The position numbers and the translations under genes were made by a program. 64,000 nt of DNA from Sporisorium sorghi (lineage: Eukaryota > Basidiomycota > Ustilaginomycetes > Ustilaginales > Ustilaginaceae), in assembly GCA_023212695.1 (NCBI GenBank), contig JALCCG010000010.1:110420-174419 (forward strand), read 5' to 3'. This document shows positions 50,310 through 60,845 of this stretch, piece by piece (the stretch's first letter is position 1; each line of letters opens with the position of its first letter). The notes beneath the pieces are model-generated. The model did no database searches. It worked only from the letters and a program-made list of their open reading frames with translations, and was not told where the DNA came from.

Positions 50310-53300
50310 CTAAGCCACGCGAATCTTGCGCTTGCGCGCGGCATTCGCTTCGATCCTCGCCCTGACCTCGTCTTCATCCACATCCAGCCCTTGTCTCTCC
50401 ACGATCTCGCCCGTCCTTTTCGCCACATACTGGGCCTTGACAAACTTCAACCCGGCCAAATTGAACCCGATGGTGGCCTTCTGCCGGGCGAGCGCGCGGC
50501 GGAGGTGCGTCTTGAGATCGAGCAGCGTGGGACGCATTACGCGGTTGGCGACGATCTGGGCGTGATGCGTGCGCAGGAGGAAGAAGAGGATGCGCGAGAC
50601 GAGCGGGATGTTCTGCTCGTGTCGCGCAAAGTGGTCGAGGTATTTGAGTAACGAGAGGACCTTGTCGAAGGGGAGCACGAGGAGGGCGTCGTCGAGCTGT
50701 GCGGGGAGGATCTTTTCCAGCACGCGCAGGACGTATTTGTGCGCTGTGATGTCCGTGTCGAGCGTAGAGCGGGAGTCGAACTCGGCGACGATGAGCGCGT
50801 GCAAGGGCGGCTCGGCGTGCCCTGCGGCCTGGGCGGCGGTGCGCGCGGCGAGGTCGGCATCGGCCGTTTCCAGCGCTTCGATCAATCGCTCTCCGGCTAG
50901 CATCGTCTCCGTGGTGCTCTTGGATACGCCCGTCGCTTCCGGCCCACTGGTCGCTACACCACCTTCGGCGTCCGGATCCACGCCGTCGGCGAGCGACCCA
51001 ATCGCGCGCTCGTCATCATTCCGCGTCTGTCCGGCACTCTCAAACGCGCGCTCCATCTCCCGCTCCCGCTCCTCTTCCAAAAACAGCGGCTCGTCCGTCT
51101 TCTCCCACGTCCGAATCGACCGATCCGTACCCGCCGTCACCACCATCTTGCCACCATGCCCCGGCGCCACCGCCCACACCTCCCCATGGTGCCCCTCGAG
51201 CTGCTGGATCATCTGGAAATTATCCCCGTCCCAGTGCTTCACCAATCCGTCCTTGCCCACGGTCCAGAAATGGTGCGAGTTGCCCTGTCGGCCGCCCATC
51301 AGCCCGCCGCCCTGCTGCCCGCGCTCGAACCCGACACCCATGATGCTCTCCTGATGCGCGAAAATCGACTTGTGGCAGTCGCCAAAGTCAAGCCCCCACA
51401 GCTTGACGTTCTTGTCCGCCGAGACGGTGACGCAGAGCTTGCTGTCGCCGCTGATGTCGAGCGCGAGCACGGGCAGCTTGTGGCCGTACAGCGAGAGGAA
51501 GAACTTGAGCGTATCGGCGAAGAAGACTTTGACGGTGTTGTCGAGCAGAGAGAGCGCGAGAAGTTTGCCGTTGGGCGAGAAGCGCGCGCAGAGCACGTCG
51601 TCGGTCATCTTGAGCGTGCGCACGTGCACGAGCGCCAGCTGCGGCGGGCCTTGCGCCTTGCTCGCTCCATTGGCATCGCCGTCGTTTTCGTCCTCGCTGT
51701 CCTCGCTGTCGTCGGGAACCTGCATCTCAAACTCCCAGAACTTGACCTCCTTGTCCGCACTGGCAGACACACAACCCAGCCCGTCCGGCTGCACCGCCAC
51801 ACTCCACAGCGGGCCCTGGTGCGCCTCGAGCGTCTCCACCGCAATACCGGCACGCACGTCAAAGCTGCGCAGCGTGCCGTCCTTGCACCCGACCAACACG
51901 TGCTGGTCACCCGGCAACCAGGCGACGCACAGCGCATAGCCGCACGGAAGCGTCCGAATGCAGCGACCCGTGTGGACGTTCCAGATCTTGAGCTGGCCCG
52001 CACCGCAGGCGGAGGCGAGCAGCGCGTCGTCGGACGAGAGCGCGACGGCGCGGATGTCGGAGCGGTGACCGGGTGCTTCGAGCGCACTGGCGAGGACCGG
52101 TTCGATCGGGTTGGATTTTTCGGCCTTGGTGCGCGGCGGGGCGGGCACGCTGTAGATCTCGAGTGCGTTGCTCGACAGGGCGCACAGCACGCTGAGTCCG
52201 AATTTGCTCGAGGAAGCTGTATTGGAGCGCGGCGTGACGAGCGAGAAGCTTTTGAGCTTGCCTGCCGACGGTCGGATGTTCGTGAAGGCCTCGATGCGGT
52301 CGGTCCAAGTGACTTGGTCTGGCACGCCATCCAGCGCAGTTTCTACCAAGGCGCCTCCTTTTGCTCGCTTCTTGTCGGCCTTCTCCTTGTTGCGTTTCCT
52401 GCGACGCTCCATCTTTTTGGCCATCTCCTGCGTCGAGCGCAGTCGGAATACTTGCACCGCCTTGTCGGTGCTTGAAACGGCGATGTAGCCTTGCGAGGAT
52501 GCTGTAGCGGTGGAATTGGCTTGGCGCTTGGGCACGCCACCGAACTCGATCTGAGTGACGCGGTGCTTGCCTGACAGTGCAATCGAGCCTCGTGGAATGA
52601 TGAACTTGTCGGAGGAGCCGTTGGTGGATTCGTCTGTGTTTGTCACGGTTTGCAGACCGCGTGATAGTGCCTCGGATGAAATTTCCCACGCTTTCATGTC
52701 GCCATCGGCGCTTCCGGTGAGAACAAGAGCGCCACCGTCGGCGATGGCATTGCGATCGGTCGCATCGTCGTCGTCTTCATCTTCAGCATCGGGCTGCTTG
52801 CCCTTTGTCGACACCTGCATGGCAAGGGGCACATCTTGCGAGACAGCCAAGCTCCAGATCTCGTTCGAGCCGTGAACCACCGTCTCGACACAGTGCTGCA
52901 GCGACAGATCCCACAGCTTCAAGAGTCCATCTTTGGACGTGCTGAGCAGGTAGCCGGCGGAGTTGGATTCCGAGTGTACGACAGCAGCCGAGGAAGATGC
53001 GCTGCTCGAAGGCAATGTCGAAGGTGTGCGCACAAACGCGATAGCAGTGACGGCATCGCGATGGCCACGCAGACGAAACAGACCCGTCTCTGCCACAAGA
53101 TCCCACAAGATAATGTCCGTGTCGAGACTGGCACTGGCAATGCGCAAGCCCTGCGCATCAAACGTGAGGGCAATGACGGCCTTCTTGTGTCCATTAAACG
53201 TGACCGAGGTCGAGTTGGTCTCTGCTGACCACAGCCGGATGCTGCCATCCTCGTAACCCACGGCGAACGTGTCCGGGTCCGTGGGCGATCTGGCGAGTGC

Positions 53301-53495
53301 AGTCACTTTGGATCGATGACCGATCTCGTGCCATGTAGCGAGGAGAGTGCCGCGTCGAACATCCCATACAAGCACATCCTCGAGCGCTGGCACGAAGGCG
53401 GTCTTGGTGTCGGCGTCGAGAATCGAGTTGGCCGAGGCAGAACAGATGAGTCCAAACGCCGAGGTGGGCTCGTGGCGGAGATAGGAGCGCACCAT
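50310..53495 (-). CDS. UTP12: UTP12/DIP2 (WDR3), WD40 component of the U3 snoRNP / SSU processome
   Basis: 1061 aa, intronless; ATG at 53495-53493. Two tandem beta-propellers are formed by WD repeats from the N-terminus (LICSASANSILDADTKTAFVPALEDVLVWDVRRGTLLATWHE) through about residue 800, with repeats such as GHRDAVTAIAF, GHRSDIRAVALSSDDALLASACGAGQLKIWNVHTGRCIRTL, AHQGPLWSVAVQPDG, GHKLPVLALDISGDSKLCVTVSADKNVKLWGLDFGDCHKSIFAHQESIMGVGF and GHHGEVWAVAPGHGGKMVVTAGTDRSIRTWE. The C-terminal Utp12 domain (about 910-1010, HKYVLRVLEKILPAQLDDALLVLPFDKVLSLLKYL...ILFFLLRTHHAQI) is diagnostic. The protein acts in the nucleolus in early cleavage of 18S pre-rRNA. Length is slightly above yeast Dip2 (943 aa). 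The stop is followed after one base by A20. Confidence 0.95.
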   Translation of the reverse strand: MVRSYLRHEPTSAFGLICSASANSILDADTKTAFVPALEDVLVWDVRRGTLLATWHEIGHRSKVTALARSPTDPDTFAVGYEDGSIRLWSAETNSTSVTFNGHKKAVIALTFDAQGLRIASASLDTDIILWDLVAETGLFRLRGHRDAVTAIAFVRTPSTLPSSSASSSAAVVHSESNSAGYLLSTSKDGLLKLWDLSLQHCVETVVHGSNEIWSLAVSQDVPLAMQVSTKGKQPDAEDEDDDDATDRNAIADGGALVLTGSADGDMKAWEISSEALSRGLQTVTNTDESTNGSSDKFIIPRGSIALSGKHRVTQIEFGGVPKRQANSTATASSQGYIAVSSTDKAVQVFRLRSTQEMAKKMERRRKRNKEKADKKRAKGGALVETALDGVPDQVTWTDRIEAFTNIRPSAGKLKSFSLVTPRSNTASSSKFGLSVLCALSSNALEIYSVPAPPRTKAEKSNPIEPVLASALEAPGHRSDIRAVALSSDDALLASACGAGQLKIWNVHTGRCIRTLPCGYALCVAWLPGDQHVLVGCKDGTLRSFDVRAGIAVETLEAHQGPLWSVAVQPDGLGCVSASADKEVKFWEFEMQVPDDSEDSEDENDGDANGASKAQGPPQLALVHVRTLKMTDDVLCARFSPNGKLLALSLLDNTVKVFFADTLKFFLSLYGHKLPVLALDISGDSKLCVTVSADKNVKLWGLDFGDCHKSIFAHQESIMGVGFERGQQGGGLMGGRQGNSHHFWTVGKDGLVKHWDGDNFQMIQQLEGHHGEVWAVAPGHGGKMVVTAGTDRSIRTWEKTDEPLFLEEEREREMERAFESAGQTRNDDERAIGSLADGVDPDAEGGVATSGPEATGVSKSTTETMLAGERLIEALETADADLAARTAAQAAGHAEPPLHALIVAEFDSRSTLDTDITAHKYVLRVLEKILPAQLDDALLVLPFDKVLSLLKYLDHFARHEQNIPLVSRILFFLLRTHHAQIVANRVMRPTLLDLKTHLRRALARQKATIGFNLAGLKFVKAQYVAKRTGEIVERQGLDVDEDEVRARIEANAARKRKIRVA

Positions 53496-54775
53496 GTTTG
53501 GTGCCCGACCCTTATCCTTAGATGTGTATGCGAGCGGGGGGTGGTGTAGTGGTTGTTGTCGGTGATGATGATGATGATGATAAGAAGGAGAGGTGCTTGA
53601 GGCTCAGCAGCGGTTAAACCCTTCAACTGCCAAAATTTTTGGAAGAAGTGGAAGGAGAAAAAAAGAAAAAAAAAAAAAAAAAGAACAGGGTTCATTTTTC
53701 TTTTCGCGGCTCCGAAACCACAGAAAAAAGCTCGATTCCTCCACTCTCTCTGAAGGTGGGTACATCGAGCTCTAACTTCTGCTTCGATGGCTTAACACGA
53801 TTGTTCTTTTTCCTGCTCGTCGTTGATGTGCTGTGCCATGCGCGAGAGAGAGCTGACAAGCATGCTGCAGACGTCGGAGTATCAAGACAGTGATAGGGTG
53901 TAGCTCGGCTGTTTAGTCTGGTCGTACAGCGAGAAGAGCCGTGCTCGTGTGCTGCGGGCGGGATCGTCGGAAGAATGATGAGTAAAGTTGGCTGCTGCTG
54001 CGAGTTGTGGGTTAACTTAGGTGACGCCACCGCGGAACGGCTGGCTGTCTCTCAGCGAGTTGTCAAAGAGCGCCTTTGGGACCTGCAGCAGCCGAGAACA
54101 CTGAGGCTTCATTTCCTTTGATTTTTGTTTGCTCTCTCTTTTTGGGCTGAGCGTTGCGTGGGACTTGTGACTCTCGCTGTGAGTGGCGAGCTGCAGGCAG
54201 GAAAAAAACAGGTGGACAAGCCAAGCGCGTCGGATACGCCGCTTTCGTCGCCAAAGGGCAATTTGAGGAGAAAGAGACAGGGAAATCGCCAAGTGTCAGG
54301 GTCCATTTTTCTCATCGCATCGCATCGCATCGCATCGCACCGTGACGCATCGCAACAATCCATCGACATCCTCTTCTCCTCCTCCATCATCATCATCATC
54401 GCCATCTTCAACAACCTCATCCACCTCCGACACCATCGCCCGCATCACCTTCGACGTGTCGACTCCCTTCAAACTACCGTCTCGCATTGAATTGTACATA
54501 TCGTTGGGCGGCCAACACCTCTCGACATTCGTCACAGCGAACACGCTGTCCTACAGCGAGCATCGATCAAGAGCACGTCTCTGCTCGATTCTTCGATACG
54601 ACCATCTCGACGCGACTCAGCACAGCCGCTTCCGCTTGCAAACAGATCGCTCATGAACCTGCCGTCCTGATCCACAGCACGCTTCCGCGCCTTTATCATC
54701 TCCTTCCGACCTCTCGCATGCACCAACGCTCCACGTCGCACACATATCCAGCCTGAACGGCGGAAAGAGCATGCT
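53496..54775. other. Divergent promoter region UTP12/PSY2
   Basis: 1.28 kb between divergent genes. Contains a (TGA)n/(CAT)n-like run near 53560-53582, a purine run with A17 (53666-53682), (CATCG)5 (54313-54337) and (CAT)n around 54385-54402. No convincing ORF. An out-of-frame ATG 5 nt before the PSY2 start is described separately. Confidence 0.6.
54313..54337. repeat. (CATCG)5 pentanucleotide repeat
   Basis: Five perfect CATCG units about 440 bp upstream of the PSY2 start. Confidence 0.9.
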
Positions 54776-54878
54776 ATGGCGACCGAAGACGCCCTCGACG
54801 CATCCGCTCCCGGCACTTCGCCTCCTGTCGCACAGGTCGACGCGCCCATCACTGATCAGAATGTCGCGACTCCATTAG
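54771..54878 (+). promoter_or_regulatory. Overlapping upstream ORF at the PSY2 start
   Basis: ATG at 54771, 5 nt before the PSY2 ATG and in another frame, opens a 35-codon ORF ending TAG at 54876-54878, so it overlaps the PSY2 coding start. Context AGCATGC is adequate at -3 only; the PSY2 ATG (GCTATGG) has the better +4. It could lower PSY2 translation by competing for scanning ribosomes if the transcript start lies upstream. Confidence 0.6.
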
Positions 54879-55570
54879 AAGAGCAGCCAGCAGATGCCGC
54901 TTCAACACAGCCCACGACATCCTCAGAAGCCGCGCTAAATCCATCCGACATCCAAGTCGATGTCGATCCATCTATCGCTTCCACTGCACTCCCTGTCCTG
55001 CCCTTGAACGCCGACGCGCAAATACCACCCATCGCCTCCGAGCTGCCTCAGCACACCTTCACCACCGCCAACCTTCCCGACATACCCGACGAGGTGCTCA
55101 CGCTAGAATCCGATCAATATGCCACCGCAGCTGTCGCGCCAATAGACCAAGCCAATCCGCCAGCAGATGCGGAAATGGACGCCGATCCAGCCGTCGACGA
55201 CTATCGCACCGCCATCAGCGCGCCCCTCCCATCCATGCTCAATAGCAATGCCATCCCGCTCGAAGAGGATGCGTCAGGCGACCTGTCTGCTTCGTCCAAC
55301 GAGGCGCTCACTCTCACATCCACCGTCTCGCGCGGCAACTACCACCAGTGCGGCTCGGCTCGTCGCGTCAAGGTCTACGAGCTTAAAGGAGAAACCTGGT
55401 TCGACAGGGGCACAGGCTACTGCGCCGGCGTCTACGACGAGACGGTCGACGAGGCTCTCTTGGTAGCGCGTCGGGAAGAAAAGTGTCAGTTCCTCGAGGG
55501 CATCGATGTTCCAGCAGACGCAGAGGCCGAACCAGCTGAGCCAATACTAGGCGCTGCAGCCGGCGAAGAC

Positions 55571-55601
<31 letters not shown>

Positions 55602-58384
55602 GCGCACAAAAGGCACAATCCACGCAGCCACAACCTTGCCAGTTTGTGGTGGTCGTCAGCGAGAATCTCGAGTCCGAGGACATCCTGCTCGCTAGCAAAG
55701 TCGTAAAGGAGGAAGTCTACCAGCGTCAACAAGATACGCTCGTGGTTTGGACCGAGCCCACCGGCGTCGACATGGCGCTCAGCTTCCAAGAGGCAGAAGG
55801 ATGCAACGAGGTCTGGGAGTTCCTCACCGAGGTCCAAAAACACTTTATGGGCCTTGCCGAGGAAGCGCTCACCGACTCTCCACCAACCACACCCAATCCT
55901 CACTCTCCCACAGGCGTGCTCGGCATGTCGGCTTCCGGCTCGGGTCTCGAGCCGCTTCTCAACATCATGGGCGACTACAAAGGCCTGCCCGAACCCAGCC
56001 TTGCCAACCTCGAAAAGATCGACGCCATGCTCAAGGACACGACCGCGCGCGGGCCCATGATGCGCGAAAAGCTCACCACCTGGCTCATGGAGGCGCACTA
56101 CATTCGCAAGCTCGTCCCCTTCTTCCACACCGTCGAAGAGCTCGAGGCGCTTCCCTCGCTCCACATGCTCTGCACCATCATGCAGACCCTCCTCTTGCTC
56201 AACGACAGCTTCCTCTTCGAGTACATCCTGCAGGACGACGTCTTTTTGGGCGTGGTGGGCATGCTCGAGTACGACCCCGAGTTCCCGCGCCTCAAGGCAA
56301 ACTACCGCGACCATCTCACGCAACGTGCGCGCTTCAAGCAGGTCATCGACATTGGCGATCCCATGATCGTCGCCAAGATCCACCAGACCTACCGCCTTCT
56401 CTACTTGCGCGACGTTATCCTCGCCCGTGTCGTCGACGATCCCACCGTCTCGATCCTCAACTCGTTCATCTTCTTCCACCAGAACGACATTGTCAACTAC
56501 TGCTGCCAGAACGACGCCTTCCTCGGCGAGCTCTTCCGCGTGCTCATGAGCCCAGACGAGTCCGAGCAAAGGCGGTCAGAGGGCGTCCTCTTCCTCCAAC
56601 AGCTGTGTGCCATGGGCAAGCTCATCCAGCTACCGGCACGCATTTCGCTCTATCGCACCTTGACCGATTGGGGCCTCCTCAACGTGCTCCAGTACGCACT
56701 CGAGCGCTTGGGCCAGACGGCGCGCAACGCAGCTGCCGAGATCCTCATGACCATCATCGAGTACGATGCCAACAGCGTGCGCGCCCACGTCGTATCGCAG
56801 GTTGAGCAGAACGCGCGTCCTCTGGTCAGCATGATGATCGACATGCTACACAACGAGCGCGATCCCGGTCTCAAGACACAGATCGCCGAGGCGATGCGCA
56901 TCATCTTTGACGTGGCCGCCGACGGCGGTCCCTTGGCGACGCAAGCCCAGGTGCTCTCGGTGCAGGGGCTCAACAAGGCCAAAGCGGACCCAGATCGATT
57001 CCTCACCTGGATCTACGAAGCCGAGATCGGCCGGCTCTGTTCGCCGTTCAATACGCTGCCTGACTTCCGCGTGCTGTCCAAAGGCGAAAAGCTTCCGTCG
57101 CAGCCGCGCCATCGTTCGGCGCTGTACGGCCACCTGTGCGACCTGCTGTGCCACATGATTGCGCACCATTCCTTCAGGAGCCAGTACTTTGTGCTCACCT
57201 CCGAGATTTCGAAAAAGGTCGGTTCGCTGCTGCATTCGCGCGAAAAGTTCCTACGCCTGTCGGCGCTACGCTTCTTCAAGTACTGTCTGGCGAGCAACAA
57301 CCAGTTCACCAACCGCCATTTCATCAAGATCGAGCTGTTTTCGACCATACTCGGGCTCATCGAGGCGGAAGGGGGTCGCAACAACTTGGTCGCCTCGGCC
57401 TGTCTCGACTTCTTCGAGCACATGAGGAGGGAAAACATGAAGACGCTCATCAGCCACTGCATGGAACGTCACGGTGCGCGGATGCGCCAACTCGCGGATC
57501 TGCCTCACACTGCGCCCTGCTTCTCGTTGCTGGTCAGCCAGTGGGAGAAGAACCAAGAGCCATTGCCGCAGCAAGATGCTGGCGACTCGTCGCAACGGTC
57601 TGGCGACGCCGAGGACAAGCAACGGCAGCGGTCGGAAGCGGGACGTGGCCAGATGGGTATTGTGGCTGCGGATGCGGAAGAGGAGAGCTACTTTCAGGGA
57701 GACGACGACGGCGACGACAAGGGCGCGGATGCGCGCGGTACGGGTACGTCGATTGGCCTCGTTCCTTACGGCGACGACGACGACGACGAAGATGAGGACG
57801 GTGGCGAAGAAACGTCGGTCGCTCAGGTGGGCGCTAAGAAAGCTTCAGCATCGGCATCCTCGCCATCCTCCTCGCCCACAAGGGTGCCCGAGAAGCGCCG
57901 AAGGATGGATGAGGACGATGATGCAGACGATCAGCTGTCACGGCTGTCCAAGCGAAAGCCGGGTCGAACGTCGAAAGCCAAAGGCAAAACTTCGTCTCAA
58001 GCACGCTCACCACCCGGCGAAGACGACTCGAGCTCCAGCACGCAGCCGACGCAGTCCTCTGGCGGCTTCATCCGCAGCATGGCCAACACGATCAGCAACA
58101 CATTCAGCAGCGGCAGCAGCGAGAAGCGCGACCACTCTCGGTCGCCGTCGCCCAAAAGAAGCAAAAACTCGCGCGCAGACGATACGTCGCCCTCGCCGAA
58201 GAAGGAGTCTCCTGGCGCCTCGTCCGCCAGCAAGGACGCTGCTGCCGGCGCAGGCAAGAACGGTGCAAACAGTGGCGGTCTCGGCATCAAGAGGATCTCG
58301 CTGGGGCTGACGGGCTCATCAAAAAAGATGGCGGCGCAGTCGAATGTTCGTTCTACGGACAAGTCGGAGGACGAGGATTCTTGA
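54776..58384 (+). CDS. PSY2: PSY2/SMEK, regulatory subunit 3 of protein phosphatase 4
   Basis: 1202 aa, intronless. PP4R3/Psy2 directs PP4 to substrates such as phosphorylated H2AX/Rad53 in DNA damage recovery. A ~190-aa acidic disordered N-terminus precedes the EVH1/PH-like domain, which starts at ~197 (RVKVYELKGETWFDRGTGYCAG) and ends with LVVWTEPTGVDMALSFQEAEGCNEVWEFLTEVQ. A poly-Ala insertion encoded by a GCG run splits this domain. The SMEK helical-repeat region follows (LPEPSLANLEKIDAML...KLVPFFHTVEELEALPSLHMLCTIMQTLLLLNDSFLFEYILQDDVFLGVVGMLEYDPEFP and on to about 930), with strong conservation. The tail is Ser/Asp/Lys-rich with nuclear-localisation-like clusters (EKRRRMDEDDD, SKRKPGRTSKAKGK). 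Kinase-type SP sites are abundant. Divergent from UTP12. Confidence 0.95.
55571..55598. repeat. GCG trinucleotide repeat coding poly-Ala in PSY2
   Basis: About nine GCG codons in a row inside the EVH1-like domain of PSY2, a site likely to vary in length. Confidence 0.9.
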
Positions 58385-58768
58385 GGCTCTGCCGACATCG
58401 CCACGCTCTTTCTTTCTTCCCTTCTCTTTCTTTTCTCACCTTGCCGCCTGCCTGGGGAAGGCGGGCCGGTTTCGTTTTCCAGGTTTCGTGGTTACATGTA
58501 CTACTACTGTAGAACAGAGCTCACAGCTTAGCTTTCCAAGAATAGTGCTTGGCTGATGAGAGGCTGGATCACGATCAACTCTTGCCTCGATACACTAACG
58601 CGAGCGTGACCAGAGAGGATCGTCGGTGTGTTGAGCGGTGAATTATTCGGCGCGAGAATTTGGCTCTGATTGAACCCTCACCGTCACCGATGGGTCGCCG
58701 AGTGCTTTCTAGACGTCGACCACGTTCTACCTACTTCGAGCACCTTTGCAGCAGCTCAAGATCGAAAC
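58385..58768. other. Spacer PSY2/D-amino-acid oxidase
   Basis: 384 bp between tandem plus-strand genes. The DAO frame is open upstream to a TTG at 58670, but the first in-frame ATG is 58769. No other feature seen. Confidence 0.6.
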
Positions 58769-60493
58769 ATGGCAGCTCCGCCTTCGAACCACGTTGCCAT
58801 CCTGGGTTGTGGCGTCATTGGCCTCTCGACGGCGCTCGCGATCCTGGAGGGCGAGGATGGTCGAAGCGGCAAGACGGTCGTTACGATCGTGGCGAAGGAG
58901 GTCCCTGACCTTGGTAGCGGCAAGACGACACAGAAGTATTCGGCAGAGTATGCCAGTGTATGGGCGGTGAGTGTACCGAGTTTCGAAGGAGTGGGTAGAG
59001 GATTGTAGAGAATGCTGATGCACTCTTTTGCTTTGAGTCAGGGTGCACACCATGTTAGCGATGCCAAGTCCGAGAGGGAACTGCGTAAGTGGGATATCTC
59101 CGAACATTCGTGATACGATGAACCCAAGCTGATGCTGTTCGGTGCGGCATCCAACAGGACACGACAAGATCACCTTTGAGCGCATGAGCATGCTGGCGCG
59201 CACACGGCCTTGGTCCAAAACCGCAGTGCCGGCATCATCGGCCGCCGCAGCCTTACCACCTGCACCCTCACCATCGACACAATCTGCCACGAGTGTGCGC
59301 ACTACAGCAGAGCCGCTGGTGTGGGTGCATCAGACCGAGCTGTTCGAATCAGCGTCCCAGCCTCAGTCCACCGCAACTCCGCCGTACAAGGGCGTGCTCG
59401 ACTGGTACCCCGACGTGAGTATTGGCTCTCCTCACACTGCCGACAATTGTTTCGTTCGGGCTATTGAACTTTCAGACGTGCATTGTTCGATGACAGTTCA
59501 AAGCGCTGCCATCGTCGGGCCTCGCACGCGGGATCGGGTGGGGCTGTACGTTCTCCACGATCGACATCAATGTGCCCGTGTATCACGCTTGGCTGCTGCA
59601 GCGCGTGCTTGAGCTCGGCGGGCGTCTTGTTGTTGCGTCCGCGCGCTCGCTCGCGCACGCTGTGCAGCTCGCCTCCTCGCCACCGTCAACCGCGATCACC
59701 TTGCACCCAAGCAAGTGGGCGTCTGTACCGAAAGTAAACGTGCTCGTGGCGAGCCCCGGCCTGGGCGCGCGCAGCCTCGGCGGGCTGAACGACGCAGCGG
59801 TGCACCCGCAGCGCGGCCAGGTCGTCGTCGTCTCCGCGCCCTGGCTCTCTACTCCGTCAAAGTGGGGGCAAAAGGCGAGGTACGCGCTGCCCGGCTACTC
59901 GGTCGTGCGACCCCAGGGCGGGAGGGAGGTATACGTCATCCCGCGCGGCGACGGCACCGTCGTGTGCGGCGGCACGCGCATCGTGGGCGACTCCGACCCA
60001 CACCCGCGTCCAGACACGACGCAGCGCATCCTCGAGCGATGTTTAGCACTCGTACCACAGCTCGCGGACCCAGGGAAGCGGGTTGGGCTGACCAGGCCGC
60101 GGGTGGAGGACGTGCGTGTGCTCGGGGTCAATGTCGGGCTCAGACCGGCGCGGACAGGAGGTGTACGGCTCGAGAGAGCCAGGGACGATGTGGATGGAGT
60201 CAGGGTTGTGTATAGCTATGGGTAAGTGTGTGGCGAGAGGATTGTGAGGGTGGGTGGTGGAAGCGATGCTGATGTTTTTTTTTTTCGTCATGGTGGGCAA
60301 ACAGGTACGGCGGTGCGGGCTACCAGGCTTCGTGGGGCGCGGCGCTCGAGGCTAAGGCGGTAAGTTACAGCGAAGAGACATAAGTAGAGGTGGCAGGGAG
60401 AAGATACTGACGAGATTGGGGGCTTCTGACTCGGCGCAACAGCTCGTTGAGGAGGCCCTTGGACAGCCGTCTGCGCCATCTGCGAGGTTGTAG
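58769..60493 (+). CDS. DAO1: D-amino-acid oxidase, six exons, peroxisomal
   Basis: join(58769..58966, 59042..59084, 59158..59414, 59497..60221, 60305..60359, 60443..60493), 442 aa. The five introns are 73-83 bp, begin GTGAGT, GTAAGT, GTGAGT, GTAAGT and GTAAGT and end CAG; all phases agree. The FAD enzyme oxidises D-amino acids to imino acids with H2O2 release. Visible: dinucleotide-binding AILGCGVIGLSTA (GxGxxG 13-18), YASVWAGAHHVSDAKSERELRHDKITFERM, GIGWGCTFSTIDINVPVYHAWLLQRV, PQRGQVVVV and VGLRPARTGGVRLE, with R382 in the place of the substrate-carboxylate arginine. The family signature near the C-terminus reads VVYSYGYGGAGYQASWGAA: tyrosine (Y405) replaces the usual histidine. The protein ends ARL, a peroxisomal targeting (PTS1) variant. 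D-aspartate oxidase is an alternative, but R382 fits either. Confidence 0.92.
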
Positions 60494-60845
60494 CTGTGAC
60501 CGAAATCAACACGCAAGGCAGGAACCGCTTTCAGTTCTGTTTGCCAAGCTCATGAACTCTCTTTCTCACAGTGCGCCATACAGTGAGACTCCCGCCAGTG
60601 TGAATGGTGGTCAAAGCAATCAGAGTGTCTTGCAATGGTGTTGTGAACGAGTGCCACTGATGAAGCGCTGTTGAGTATGAACTTTCTGCTGCGCTGCTTC
60701 TCCACAAAGGACGACGACGACGAGAAAACGCCGGAAAAAGCGCCGCCCGCGGCTCACTCTGCATGCACACTTTTTCTCCTTCGCATCGACACCATCACTT
60801 CTTCCAACCACAACATCACTTCCCACCTCATACAACTGCACAAGC
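60494..60845. other. Spacer DAO/Maf
   Basis: 352 bp between tandem genes. No distinctive element or extra ORF was recognised. Confidence 0.6.

Noticed and set aside
59415..59496. Reading through as coding sequence in D-amino-acid oxidase
   Set aside because: The frame is open, but it breaks the family sequence. Splicing GTGAGT to GACAG joins DWYPD to FKALPS in the expected way.
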